DNA of 64,000 nucleotides, from assembly GCA_039621445.1 (NCBI GenBank), contig CP154955.1:54317341-54381340 (forward strand). The letters are read 5' to 3'. Source of the DNA: Euglena gracilis. Lineage: Eukaryota; Euglenida; Euglenophyceae; Euglenales. The notes beneath the pieces are model-generated. The model did not search any database, was not told the DNA's origin, and worked only from the letters and a program-made list of their open reading frames with translations. A program made the translations under genes and the position numbers. Below are positions 31,010 through 41,835 of this stretch, piece after piece. Numbering within the stretch: the first letter of the stretch is position 1; each line of letters begins with the position of its first letter.

Positions 31010-31648
31010 TGACTAGCATTTGAATCTTGTCCGGTGTCTGCATCTTGTCAAATATCAACGTCTTGTCCAGTATTTGCATGTTGTGTGGTCTCTGCACCTT
31101 GTCTAATATCTACACCTTGTCCAGTACCTGCATCCATTGCATCTTGTCCAATATCTACAACCATTGCATGTCGTCCAATATTGTCCTCTTTTGTCCAACA
31201 TTTACAACTTGTCCAGCATCTACATCTCGTCCAGTATCTGCGTCCACTGCATCTTGTCTAGCATCTGCATCCTGTTCAGCATCTGGAACCACTGCATCTT
31301 GTCGAGCATCTGCATCTTGTCCAGTGTCTGCATCTTGTCCAGCGTCCGCATCTTGTCCAGCATCTGCAACCACTGCATCTTGTCCAGTGTCTGCATCTTG
31401 TCTAGCGTCTGCATCTTGTCCAGCGTCTGCGTCCACGGCATCTTGTCCGGCATCTGCATCTTGTCCAGTGTCTGCATTTTGTCCAGCATCTGCATCTTGT
31501 CCAGCATCTGTGTCCACGGCATCTTGTCCAGCATCTGCATCTTGTCCAGTGTCTGCATTTTGTCCAGCATCTGCATCCTGTTCAGCATCTGCAACCACTG
31601 CATCTTGTCCAGCATCTGTGTCCACGGCATCTTGTCCGGCATCTGCAT
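31010..31648. repeat. 18-bp minisatellite 'catcttgtccagcatctg', left part
   Basis: Dozens of imperfect 18-bp units (catcttgtccagcatctg, with variants such as tgcgtccacggcat and caaccactg). Because the period is a multiple of three, all frames stay open and encode Cys-Ile-Leu-Ser or Asp-Ala-Gly-Gln type repeats. A higher-order pattern of unit types is visible. It is interrupted by the MITE at 31649-32153. Confidence 0.95.
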
Positions 31649-32153
31649 CATACTTGCAGTTAGTGCGCCGCGGCGCTCCTGCCGCGGCGCAAATTTTTTT
31701 TCCGCGGTGGTCGCGGCGCACAGAAAGATTTTTGCCGCGGCTATCGCGGCACGAGCAAAATTTATTGCCGCGGTGGTCGCGGCGCAAGCGGAAAAATTTT
31801 CCGCGGTGGTTGCGGCACAAAAAATTTTTCTGCCCGCAGCTCAAGAACGTATTGGCAGCAACACAACACCCAACATTTTTTTTGGTGGAAACAATTAGAT
31901 TGATAGAAGGTGCTCACCCGGGCTTTGGCAAAACAAAGTGTTGCCAAGGTAGCACCAGTCCCACCCGTTGAATTTTTCCAAAAAAAAAAATTCCGCGGCG
32001 GTCGCGGCGCACACATAAACCAGTGCCGCGGCATTCGCGGCGCACAGAAAAAATTTTGCCGCGGCGCTGCCGGTTACAAAAAAAAAAAAAAAAAAAATGG
32101 ACGCGGGTAGCGAGAAATGGAAAATTTTTCCGGTCGCACTAACTGCAAGTATG
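31649..32153. mobile_element. MITE family 'CATACTTGCAG', copy 2, inside the minisatellite
   Basis: A 505-bp element with the same perfect 19-bp terminal inverted repeats as copy 1 (CATACTTGCAGTTAGTGCG). The flanks ATCTGCAT (31641-31648) and ATCTGCAT (32154-32161) are a perfect 8-bp duplication of minisatellite sequence, so the empty site can be inferred exactly. The body differs from the 19022 copy mainly in poly-A length and in a short segment near 32096-32130 ('acgcgggtagcgagaaatgg'). Confidence 0.96.
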
Positions 32154-32790
32154 ATCTGCATCTTGTCCAGCATCTGCATCTTGTCCAGCGTCTGCATTTT
32201 GTCCAGCATCTGCGTCCACGGCATCTTGTCCAGCATCTGCATCTTGTCCGGCGTCTGCATCTCGTCCAGTATCTGCAACCACTGCATCTTGTCCAGCATC
32301 TGCATCTTGTCCAGCGTCTGCGTCCACGGCATCTTGTCCAGCATCTGCATCTTGTCCAGCATCTGCATTTTGTCCAGCATCTGTGTCCACGGCATCTTGT
32401 CTAGCATCTGCATCTTGTCCAGTGTCTGCATTTTGTCCAGCATCTGCATCCTGTTCAGCATCTGCAACCACTGCATCTTGTCCAGCATATGTGTCCACGG
32501 CATCTTGTCCGGCATCTGCATCTTGTCCAGCGTCTGCATTTTGTCCAGCATCTGCATCTCGTCCAGTATCTGCAACCACTGCATCTTGTGCAGCATCTGC
32601 ATCTTGTCCAGCATTTGCGACCACTGCATCTTGTCCAGCATCGGCATCTTGTTTAGCATCAACAACCAGGACATCTTGTCCAGCATCCGCAACCACTACA
32701 CCTTGTCCAAATTTGCATGTTGTCCAGCATCTGCATCTTGTCCGGCGTCTGCATCTTGTCCAGCATCTGTCCATATCTGCATCTTGTCTA
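32154..32790. repeat. 18-bp minisatellite, right part
   Basis: Continuation of the array at 31010-31648 with the same unit variants, fading out at about 32790 ('gcatccattggctc'). Confidence 0.95.
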
Positions 32791-32799
32791 ATGCCTGCA

Positions 32800-34700
32800 T
32801 CCATTGGCTCAAAACCGAGCCAAAATGACCACAAAAGCCCCAAAGAGCAACCAAATAGCTTCAAATAACCTTAAATTGCCAACAATATCCACAAAAATTT
32901 CACAAAAATCCACAAAAATACCCAAAATCACCAAAATGGCACAAAATGACCAAAAATGCATAACGGTGTTCATGTAAATGCATAACGGTGTTCATGTTGA
33001 CCCAAATTAGCCCAATATTTGCCCAAATCAATGCAAAATAGACCAATTAGCAAAAAAAAAAATATATAACATTTTGCCAAAAAGCCAAGATGGGTGTAAT
33101 GGGAGGCAACATAGAGCTTAATCGAAACCGAAAATGAATTTATGCGGCCAGAATTGTACCTAAATTATTTGCCGTGCAAAAAAAGGGTCACGTGAAATCC
33201 AAAGTGGTGTTCATTTGGCTGTGCCCAGGGGGGAGGGGGGCGGGGGGAGGGGGCGGGGGCCTGCGGCCCCCTCCCCCCGCCCCCCCTCCCCTTTCCCCTC
33301 TCCCCCCTACCCCCCTCCCCCCTCCGCTGCTCCCCAATAACAACATCCTTTTGTGTGGACAAAGTTTGGCGGACAAGGCGTAAATAGCAAACGGGCAAAC
33401 GGTAAAAGCAAAATCAGGCGGACGTGGCATTTTTGTGGCGAATGGATAAATGGTTTTCAACAAATTGGCGGACACGGCGTAAATAGCAAACGGGTAAACG
33501 GTAAAAGCAAAATCAGGCGGACGTGGCGTCTTTGTGGCAAATGGATAAATGGTTTTCAACCAATTCTGCAATTGGCGGACATGGCGAAAATAGCAAACGG
33601 GCAAACGTGATTTGTGTGCGTAAATATGTAGCGGATGCAGAGGTGGAGGGTCGAACATGGCCTGTGTACAAAATTGTTTACCTGCCGGAGGCTCCAGGGA
33701 GGCTCCAGGGAGGCTCCAGGGAGGCTCAGATAACCAGCCTCCCTGGAGCCTCCCTGGAGGCTCCAGATAACCAAAAATGAGGATTCCAAATTTTCTGGGA
33801 CCCTGCTTGGACAACGGAATTTATTTCCCCTCAAATACCATCATTGATCAAGGGGGGGGGTGATTCTGGTGATCCAATTTGTGTTTTTTTTGGCAGATTT
33901 TTGCACATTTTCACGTGTTCCATCGAACTTCATAATACTATTTTTTTTGCCTTTCATCATACATATAAACCCCCACCAAATAATAACCCCCCCAAATAAT
34001 AAACCCCCCCTCCGGCAGGTGTGAAAGCAAAAAGAAAAAAGAGTCAAAAATTTGCAGAATGTTGCAAAAAATCACAAACATGGATAAAATTGGTGCAGAA
34101 AACATGCCAAAAAAGCACCCGTTTTTCAAAGAAATCCAAAAATGCCAAAAAAGTGACCATTGGAGCCCGTGGAGGGTTTTTTTTGGGTCGAGTTTTGACT
34201 TCGAAAATTTTGCCCAAATAATAACCCCCCCAAAAATAACCCCCCCCTGGACCCCGACTTCGAATGTCCAAATAATAAACCGGGGGGGTTATACCATTTA
34301 ATATTTTCCATCAATATCCAATTATTCTTTGTTTGTAACTCTTTGCTGTTACACAGGATCCCCCACATCCCATTTGGAAGACACTTGAATCCTAGTCCGG
34401 CCTTGGGCCCAAGGGCGGTTCTCAAGGGCCGGTCATTAAAAACAACAACAACAACAAACAGCAACAACAACAAATCCATCTCATATGGACATCCAATACA
34501 TCATTGACCGCCCCCCCCATCGCAGTGGGGTTGGAGAGGAGGGGGGGGGTGGCAGGCAGGGTATTTAACAAGAGGGGATTGCACAACAAAAATCTGCATC
34601 AAATTTCAATCTTTAAAAAAAACGGGAGTTTAAATATTTGCGGGTGTGAAACATCGGTCGACTTACCCTTTTCCCATTCATTAATTTTTCGATTTGCCTT
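32800..34700. other. Intron stretch with tandem repeats, no exon recognised
   Basis: Holds three ~100-bp tandem units beginning 'ggcggacaaggcgtaaatagc' (33371, 33469, 33573), a G/C-rich palindrome-like block (33225-33325) and a second 'ggaggctcc' cluster (33688-33775). It also holds paired inverted phrases 'aataataacccccccaaa' (33975-34010, 34215-34250, 34270-34290) and a CAA microsatellite (34440-34472). Confidence 0.6.
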
Positions 34701-34758
34701 TCCTGGGGTTCTGTTTCATCCCACAAGAGGCCCACTCCACTCCCTGGAGAATGCACAC

Positions 34759-34883
34759 CCCCGGACTTTCTTCAGGATCTTCTCATCGGCCGATATGATG
34801 CGGGCATTCTTCACGTTGAACGCCGTGTCCGCGCGATTTGTGAGTTGCTCATACGTCGATGGCTTTGCCCCCGGTGGCCCAGG
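34759..34883 (-). CDS. EIF4G: eIF4G exon immediately before MIF4G
   Basis: A 125-bp exon with acceptor tccctccag and donor (GG then gtgtgc). It encodes PGPPGAKPSTYEQLTNRADT, then FNVKNARIISADEKILKKVR and a split Gly codon completed by the first base of the 27555-27823 exon. The junction KKVRG-ILNKVTPEKY reproduces the family's 'f-rkVRsILNKLTP' boundary. The phase agreement across a 7-kb intron is strong evidence that both exons are real. The start phase does not match the exon at 41638, so at least one exon in the 34.9-41.6 kb interval is unrecognised. Confidence 0.9.
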
Positions 34884-34919
34884 CTGGAGGGAAGGAAATG
34901 ACAGTAGCATGTGGTGCCC

Positions 34920-35320
34920 GGCTTCTTTTTAAGACCCCCCAGAGGGTCCCCTCCCCCATCCATTTGTCCTGACGGCCCCCTAAAATCGGGCCATCTCAAG
35001 ACATTTCAAAAAGTTTCCGGTTTTGCCAACCGGGGGGGGAGGGGGGGGGTGCTATAGGGTGCCTGCCCCTAGCAGGCACCCCCCCCCCCGGGGGGGATAG
35101 GGGTCCGGGGGGGACCCAGAAAATTTTCATTGAAAATGGCCTTTTCCGGGCCCCGGGCGCCTTCGGCGCCGGGGTCGGAGGGGGTGCCTGCTAGGGGCAG
35201 GCACCCCCCAAAACCCTACCCCCCCCCCTCCGGGGGGGGGTCGGATCGGGTGCTATGGGGTGCCTGCCCCTAGCAGCCCCCCCCCCCCCGTGTGGTAGCC
35301 ACCCGACTAAGCACAAGCCT
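34920..35320. mobile_element. G/C-run element with 'ggcgccttcggcgcc' hairpin
   Basis: Contains 'ttctttttaagacccccc', then repeated 'gggtgcctgcccctagcaggcacccccc' blocks around 'cccgggcgccttcggcgccgggg' (35153-35175), ending 'acccgactaagcacaagcctg'. It resembles the 39401-39705 family but is longer and without a readable duplication. It lies just upstream of the eIF4G acceptor at 34883. Confidence 0.6.
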
Positions 35321-35599
35321 GAACCCCCCCCCCCCCCGGGCAGCCCCAGACCAGAGACCCAGGGGGCAGGGTTTTTTTGTGAAAAAAAAAAGCCTGCTTG
35401 ATGCGCACTCCCACAAAAAAATTGCTCATTGCCCCAATTTGTTTCCCTTAACCTTGATTGGGCGGGGGGGGGGGTGCTGGAACCTCAAAAAATCAACTCG
35501 CAAAAACATTTCTTGGCTTTCTAAACATCAATTTTGTTTCAGGTCTCATAAGCACCTCGTCGCAGCCGTCCTGTTTTGAAATCCTTCACGTGTCAAGTG

Positions 35600-36588
35600 C
35601 AGGGTTTTTTTGAACCCCCCTGGGGTGTTCCCTCATCCACCCTGCCCAGTGCGGGACACCCTTCCCCCGAAATTGGGCCGTCCAAGTTCGGGACATTGGT
35701 TCAATCCTGGGGGAACCGTATCAGTACCGGGGGGGATCCCCCCCACCCACCCAGCTGCCGCGGGACCCCCGCTGGGACCCCCCCTCTGATGGATGTCCCT
35801 AAAACAGAACAGTCCCGAGGATATTCCCCTCCCTCATCCTTCTTTCCAGCATTTTTTGAAGGATTTGTCCAGTCCGGCACAACTGTTCCCGGTCAGATTC
35901 CCCCGGTATGGGTTCCGGTGCGAAGCTCTGGGAGAAAAGAATCTTTGGGACATCTTCGGGGGTCGACAGGAATAGATGGGAAGCGCTTGTGCTTAGTTGG
36001 GTGCCTACCCCACGGGGAGGGGGGTGGGGTTTTAGGGGGTGCCTGCCGATAGTAGGCACCCCCCTCCGACCCCGGCGCCGAAGGTGCCGGGGGCCCGGAA
36101 AAGGCCATTTTCAATGAAAATTTTCTGCCCCCCCCCCGACCCCTACGCCCCCCGGGGGGGTGTCCCTGTTAGGGGCAGGCACCCTATAGCACCCCCCCCT
36201 CCCCCCCGGTCGGTAAGCACAAAAGCATGGTCCCAGCCAGAGGCAAAGACAGGAAAAAATCTGGACGAAATTTTGTCCAGGATTTTCTCGGCAAATTTAA
36301 GAACAATAAAATCTCCTCCAGTGAACGGCCAAATTTTTTCTTCGGCGCTTCGGGGTTGGGGGGGTCCGACCCCCCCCCCTACCACCTACCTCAACACCGA
36401 CAGGCTTGGCTGGGACCCTCTCCCCTGGGGGTGGTCTGGCCCCGGACCCCCGTGCTTACGTAGACCAACCCTGGGGGGGGGGGCGGTCACGGAGTGCCTG
36501 TGCAGGCAGACACTGCCCCCCAGCGGCGGGGGTCAGTAATCTGACCCCCCCGGGGTTTTCAGAGCAAAAATAATAATAAGCCTGGACA
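35600..36588. mobile_element. Larger CAGGG...GCCTG element, degenerate
   Basis: Left end CAGGGTTTTTTTGAACCCC and right end AATAATAATAAGCCTG. The flanks GTCAAGTG and GACATGTG agree at 6 of 8 positions. Within it, 36020-36200 is an inverted counterpart of the 35040-35300 block ('ggtgcctgccgatagtaggcacc', 'ccccggcgccgaaggtgccggggg'). No transposase motif was recognised. Confidence 0.45.
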
Positions 36589-36902
36589 TGTGATGCTGCA
36601 TCAAAGATCAAAAGATTGCCATTTTGTAACCAGAAAGGGGGGAAAGTGAAAAAAAAACAACAAACAATGCAACTAATCAGATCAGAATCACGATGGGTCT
36701 GATTGAATCTGACAAGAGAGTGTCTGAGTGCACACCACAAAAGACTTGCCCATCTTGCTCCTCACGTCACCATCAAAATGCGATACCTGATAGACGACAA
36801 AAATGACTCAAAATGATGGACCTTTGTGCTGCTCCAACCCCAACATGCGTTGCTGACAGGGGCAAATAAAATTATCACAAAAAACCTAAAACTGATCTGC
36901 CA

Positions 36903-37527
36903 CAGGGGAGGAAATTGATATCGGAGGCCTTCAAAAAAATTACGGAAAAATTGCGGGAATTAGGGAAAATTTGCGGAAAAACTGATGTCGGGAATGTGCA
37001 CATTTCTGCTGGACGGGACTAAGAAAATTTTCACAGACTTGGCCATTTTGCAACATAGGTGCAAATTTTGACCTGGTATTCAATTTTTTTTCTGGCAAAA
37101 AGGCGCAAAAACATGATTTTTGTAATTTTGGGAACATTCTGATCCTGGAAATATGGAATCTCTTTGGTGAAAAACCCGAAAACGTCAAAGAATCACCGAA
37201 AACTTTGGTCTCAGGGAAAAATCTTGTCCAGGAGGCGGAATTTTTCTAGATTGGGAAAAAACCCCCAAAAAGACCAGGAATTGCCAAATTTTGTCAAACT
37301 TTGAATAATTTGGCAAACTTTGGAAAATTTGCAGCAAAATGACAAAATAGTGCCTCGGTTCCTTGTGAAATGTTCGAGAACTGGCCAAAACTCATCTTGC
37401 CTTCTCTTTTCAGGTTCGAGAAGGTTACAAATTGCGGGAAAATTGCGGAAATTGAGGGAAAAAATACGGGAAATTGCGGAAATTGCGGAAAGCTGCGGAA
37501 AAATTGCGGATATCAATTCCCCCCTTG
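36903..37527. mobile_element. MITE with terminal TTGCGGAAAAA arrays, copy 2 (7-bp duplication)
   Basis: A 625-bp element starting CAGGGGAGGAAATTGATATC and ending GATATCAATTCCCCCCTTG. The flanks TCTGCCA (36896-36902) and TCTGCCA (37528-37534) are a perfect 7-bp duplication. The terminal arrays of 'attgcggaaa' are present at both ends. The interior differs from the 14853 and 52917 copies and instead matches 23690-24540, so the family has at least two internal types. Confidence 0.87.
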
Positions 37528-37534
37528 TCTGCCA

Positions 37535-38440
37535 TCATCAATTATTCCTGCTGCAGCAATTCAAAAGAACTCATTTTGTGCCAACAGTTCAAATTTCATT
37601 TGTACGGGAATGATGGTCCTGACCAGGCTTTTGCTGAAGGCAGGGGGGGGGAGAAATTGCACATTGGGAGGTCGAAAATTGCAATGCAAAAAAATGCACA
37701 AAATTGCACCTATCAGAAAAGCCATACCAGAAACCAGAAAAGCTGCATATTCTGCCAGTTTACCCAAATCGGTTCGCCCAAAAACTTGCAACCCAACCAG
37801 CCGTGGCAATATGCGATGGCACTACCGGGGGGGGGGGGAATTTCGTGCCAGAGAAATTTTGCGGCGACAAATTTCGCGGACGACAAATTTCGCGGGATTC
37901 CTTAAAAATATCCAGAAATATTTCGCGGGATTTTTTTCTGTGAAGCAAAAAAGGGAAGCCTTGTGCACCTGAAAGGGAACATGTGGACAAAAATTTCGCG
38001 GGATTCCTTAAAAATGTCCGGAAATATTTCGCGGGATTTGCTTCCGCGAAATTTGTCCGTGCAAATTTTCTCTAGGGCAAAATTTTTCCCCCCCCCCGGT
38101 ACTTACGCCATTCATCCTGAATTTGTTCATCATCCAGCGGAAAGACACAACAATTCATACTTAGAAATTACCAGGGCACAAAATACGAACCTGTTTGTAG
38201 AACGCCTATTGCTCCTTTGCCAATTGGCCGATTGGGTTTGAAAACTGAGTAAACCAACAATAAACAGCCTTTGAACGGAAATTTTCACTACACACATCAG
38301 TTTCCCAGCAAAAAAAAAAAGTTCTCAATTGCATCAAAAACTGACATTTTACAAAAACAAAATGTCCCGGGCCATGTGCAATTAATTGCAAAAAATTGCA
38401 CATTGCGGGAAAATCGAAAATTGCAAAAATTGCACAGTGC
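37535..38440. other. Intron stretch with 'ttcgcgggattcc' duplicated segment, no exon recognised
   Basis: The phrases 'atttcgcgggattccttaaaaatgtccagaaatatttcgcgggattt' occur twice (37880-37935 and 37993-38040) between C/G-run boundaries at 37830 and 38095. This suggests a decayed repeat with internal duplication. No conserved protein was recognised. Confidence 0.5.
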
Positions 38441-38444
38441 AATT

Positions 38445-38875
38445 TCCCCCGGGGGGGGGGGGGTGTACTGGCTAGCCAATCGGCTAGACACTGGAAAAAA
38501 TGGACTAGCTAGACCCCCTCCCCCCCGGGGGGGGGGGGGTCCGGGGGTCCCCCCAACTGGAAAAAAAATTTTCTTCCAGCGTTGCGCACCGAGGTGGAAA
38601 TGGGGTTTTTAATAAGTTTTTGGCTGATTTTGTTCCAAAAATTCCCCAAAAAATGGCCAAAAACGGGCATTTTGGGCAATTTTGGGGGGTCCCCCCAAAA
38701 AATTCCAGCGCTTTGCGCCGGTCACTGGAAAAAAAAAATTCCACTGGCTAGCCCTGCTAGCAGACCCCCCGTGGGGGTCTGCTAGAAATCCCACTAGCCA
38801 AATTTGGACTAGCTGCAATCCAGCCCCCCCCCCCGGGGGGGGGTACTGCAATCCCTTTAGCAGAAGCCTGGTCCT
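38445..38875. mobile_element. 'ctgctagcagacccc' MITE family, long copy
   Basis: Well-preserved interior: 'gtactggctagccaatcggctagacactgg', 'ttccagcgttgcgcaccga', 'ttccagcgctttgcgccggtcactgg', 'gctagcagacccccc', 'gccaaatttggactagctgcaatccagcc' and 'gtactgcaatccctttagcagaagcctg'. The left terminus and duplication are not readable. Confidence 0.7.
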
Positions 38876-39400
38876 GACAAACAGCAGCAGTTGTGGCAAA
38901 AACAAAAGCAACATGGGGAGACTTTTGCAGAAGAACACCATAAACTTCAGATTATTTCAAAAATGCAACACATGCACCATCGCTTGCCTTGAATAATTAT
39001 TTTTGCAGAAGACTTTGCAATCACAAACTACACAATCATAAACACTACAAATGAAGACTGGTTTTTGCAAACTGCACTGTAAAAGTGCCAAAGATGCAAC
39101 GGAGAAACAATTTCAAATATTGAGTTGGAGCATTGCAGCTTCATAAATCTCCTCATGTTGGACCAAGGGGAACACCTTGTTGGTGGCATAGTTGGTTGGA
39201 GACACCTTGTTCCCAAAGTTGCGGCGATCCTTGCGGTCAACTTTGCCTTCCCCGTTGTTCTGATAAAGAAGATGATCACCACACCCACATCACCACACCC
39301 CGTAGTACTCCAATCAATTTCCTCAAAGCAACAAAAAAGCCCCCCCCCCCAAATTGCATCCCCAAACTGTTCACCGACTGACCAAGGGGTTTCTTCAGAT

Positions 39401-39705
39401 CAGGCTGTTTCTTACCAACCCCGGGGGGGGGTCCGGAGTGCCTGTGAGTGCCTGCCCAGGCAGGCACTACCCCCCCCCGGGGGGGGGGGGTCGGATTTCG
39501 GCCTGTGCCCGGGCACATTCCTTTGAAAATGGGCCATTTTTGGCTCCCCGGCGCCTTTGGCGCCGGGGTTGTGCTAGGGCACTTTTGGCCGTGTGCCCTT
39601 TCCCCCCCCCGGGGGGGGTCGGATTTGGAGTGCCTTGGGGTGCCTGCCCAGGCAGGCACCCCCCCCCCCCCGGGTGGGGTCGGCACCCGACTAAAATACA
39701 GCCTG
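39401..39705. mobile_element. CAGGCTGT-family MITE, intact
   Basis: A 305-bp element starting CAGGCTGTTTCTTACC and ending GACTAAAATACAGCCTG. The flanks CTTCAGAT (39393-39400) and CTTCAGAT (39706-39713) are a perfect 8-bp duplication. The interior is a chain of nested hairpins, including 'gtgcctgcccaggcaggcac' twice and 'cccggcgcctttggcgccgggg'. It is almost identical to 23855-24143, so the family was recently active. Confidence 0.93.
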
Positions 39706-40049
39706 CTTCAGATCCCTTTGGGCGGACTGGATGGAATGACTTAACCTGCTGGGATGGGGTATTTTGTAATTGCCCAATCGGCAAACACTAAAATTCGCTT
39801 CATTTCAACTGGGTCCTGCTGGATGGATATAGACGGAACTTTATTTCACTCGAGCCAAAGAAATAAATGGAGGTATTTTTTTTGACACTCGGGGGTCTGG
39901 ACCCACCCACCCACCCACCCAGCCCCTGGGGCAGGGCTGCGTGGGAAAGCCCGGTGGAGGGGGTCAACCCCCACCAAGGAGGTGGGGGGGGAGGGTCGAC
40001 CCCAACCAACCACAAAACCGCCCAGGGAAAATTCCTTTCAATCAGGACC

Positions 40050-40474
40050 CCGGGGGGGGGGGTACTGGCTAGCCAATCGGCTAGACACTGGAAAAAGTGG
40101 ACTAGCTAGACCCCCCTCCCCCCTGTCCCCTCCCCCCTAGACCCCCCTGTTCGGGGTCCGGGGGACCCCGAACTGGAAAAAAATTTTTTTCCTCCGGCGC
40201 GCAGCACCGGAGGAAAATTGAGGTTTTTAATAGGTTTTTGGCTGATTTTGTTCCAAAAATTCCCAAAAATGGCCAAAAACGGGCATTTTTGGCCATTTTT
40301 GGGGGTCCCAAAAAAAATTCCAGGGCTTTGCACCGGTCACTGGAAAAAAAAATTCCACTAGCTAGCCCTGCTAGCAGACCCCCCCCGGGGGGTCTGCTAG
40401 AAATCCCACTAGCCAAATTTGGACTACAGCCCCCCCCCCCGGGGGGGGTACTGCAATCCCTTAAGCAAAAGCCT
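40050..40474. mobile_element. 'ctgctagcagacccc' MITE family copy
   Basis: Starts near 'caggaccccggggg..tactggctagccaatcggctagacactgg' and ends 'gtactgcaatcccttaagcaaaagcctg', with the family hairpins between. The flanking octamers CTTTCAAT and ACTCCAAT agree only at 5 of 8 positions, so the exact left end is unsure. Confidence 0.7.
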
Positions 40475-40543
40475 GACTCCAATATTGATCCCCAAAAGTG
40501 GGTCCCCTGAGCCCCCCCCCCCGCATACCCACTGGACCCCGAC

Positions 40544-40921
40544 CAGGGGTTTTCTTAAGGACCCCCCCGGGGGGTGTCCAGCCTCCAGCTGGCAAAAAGG
40601 CTGCTGGCTGGACCCCCCCCCGGGGGGATAGGGGGGGGAGGGGGGGTCCGGGGCTGGAGGGGGCTCTAAAACATTTTTGCCTTTTCGACATTTTGATGGA
40701 TGGAGCTAGCTCAAATTTGGGGGGCTGTGATGGAGGAAGCTGTGAATGAAGGGGTAGGTGAGCTGGGTAGCCCAGTTGGCTGGCCGGCCTTCGGCCTCTG
40801 GCAGGGCTGGACCCGACTTTATTTCACTTGACCCCCCCGGGGGGGCTCCCAGCCCAAATTTGGGCTGCTGGCCCCCCCCCCCCCCGGGGATGGGGTGCCC
40901 TCCGGCTTAAGAAAACCCCTG
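40544..40921. mobile_element. hAT-like MITE, CAGGGGTTTTCTTAAG family, best copy
   Basis: A 378-bp element with 16-bp inverted repeats CAGGGGTTTTCTTAAG and CTTAAGAAAACCCCTG. The flanks ACCCCGAC (40536-40543) and ACCCCGAC (40922-40929) are a perfect 8-bp duplication. The interior has the family phrases 'gtccagcctccagctggcaaaaaggctgctggctggacc', 'ttcgacattttgatggatgg' and 'actttatttcacttgacc'. This copy defines the family termini. Confidence 0.95.
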
Positions 40922-41637
40922 ACCCCGACCCCCCCCCCCGGCGGTAGGGATGGGCTCGGCCGGGACCCACCCACCCCCCTCCCCTCCCGGGTCACGAAAC
41001 ATAAAAATCTCTGGAAGGGACGGGGTCAGACCCCCCACCCACAACCAGGGGGGGCATACCATTGCTTAGTAAGGGGGGGGGGAGTGGGGTCACTTTCCAC
41101 TCTGAAAAAGCCAGTCAGTCACTTTTTCCCAAAAAACCAGTCAGCCACTTTACCCCCCCCCCGGGGGGATCGCCCACTCTTGAATGCGCTTATGTGGGCA
41201 AGGCAAAAAGTCTCAAAAAAAACCAAAAAATTTCCGGGGTAGGGGGGGGGGGGGGTTGGCCACTCTGGAATCCAAGGAAATTTGACCACAAACGTGCAAA
41301 AATGGCCAAAAAAGTTTTGCCTTTGTAGCCTTTGGCACCGGGTCACTTAAATAGTTTTTTGCCCACCCCTCCCACTCTGAAAAAACCAGTCACCCACTCC
41401 CCCGGGCAGGGGGGTTGGCCAATGCCTAAGTGATTGTATGTTTGAAACCTCCCAACGGCTGCCTCAGCAATACTTGAGGGTAAGTGAGACCAGGGATTGG
41501 TGCTTAACCGTAGTTGGGGGGGTCAAATTCTTAGTTATTCCTATGATTTTGCAACGGTCACCATGGTGAATATATATGGTGAACCCAAGAAATTTTGTAT
41601 GTGCAGATTTGGGAAAAAATTTTTGCCCAACTGCAAC

Positions 41638-41741
41638 CTGCGACAGTGGGTGAACAAACACACTTCGGGGGTGCGCTTCAGCCTTGCATCTGGGCAATAG
41701 ACTTCAGCCCCCTTCAGAAGCTCTGGTGGTGGTGGAGCTTT
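41638..41741 (-). CDS. EIF4G: eIF4G exon after the eIF4E-binding motif
   Basis: The acceptor ctccatcccag and donor (CGCAG then gttgca) bound a 104-bp exon starting in phase 0, matching the end of the exon at 42024-42116. It encodes KAPPPPELLKGAEVYCPDAR, then LKRTPEVCLFTHCR. In animal eIF4G the eIF4E-binding helix is followed by 'f--s--KPeGLp-i-dVv'. The spacing and the K-x-P-x-x-L pattern here fit that segment, although the rest is lineage specific. It ends two bases into a codon. Confidence 0.8.
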
Positions 41742-41804
41742 CTGGGATGGAGAGCACAATGAATAAATATGCAAAATGGCAAACCTTTGCTAAGAAATGA
41801 ACAG

Positions 41805-41835
41805 ATGCACACACACACACACACACACACACACT
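41805..41835. repeat. (CA)n microsatellite
   Basis: A run of CA dinucleotides in the small intron between the 42024 and 41638 exons. Confidence 0.95.

Noticed and set aside
31010-32790. CRISPR-like appearance of short repeats
   Set aside because: Units are contiguous with no unique spacers, and the sequence is plainly nuclear eukaryotic DNA.
31027-32864. Several 160-310 codon frames over the 18-bp minisatellite
   Set aside because: The unit length is a multiple of three and lacks stops, so all frames stay open on both strands. They run through a MITE and show no unique protein.
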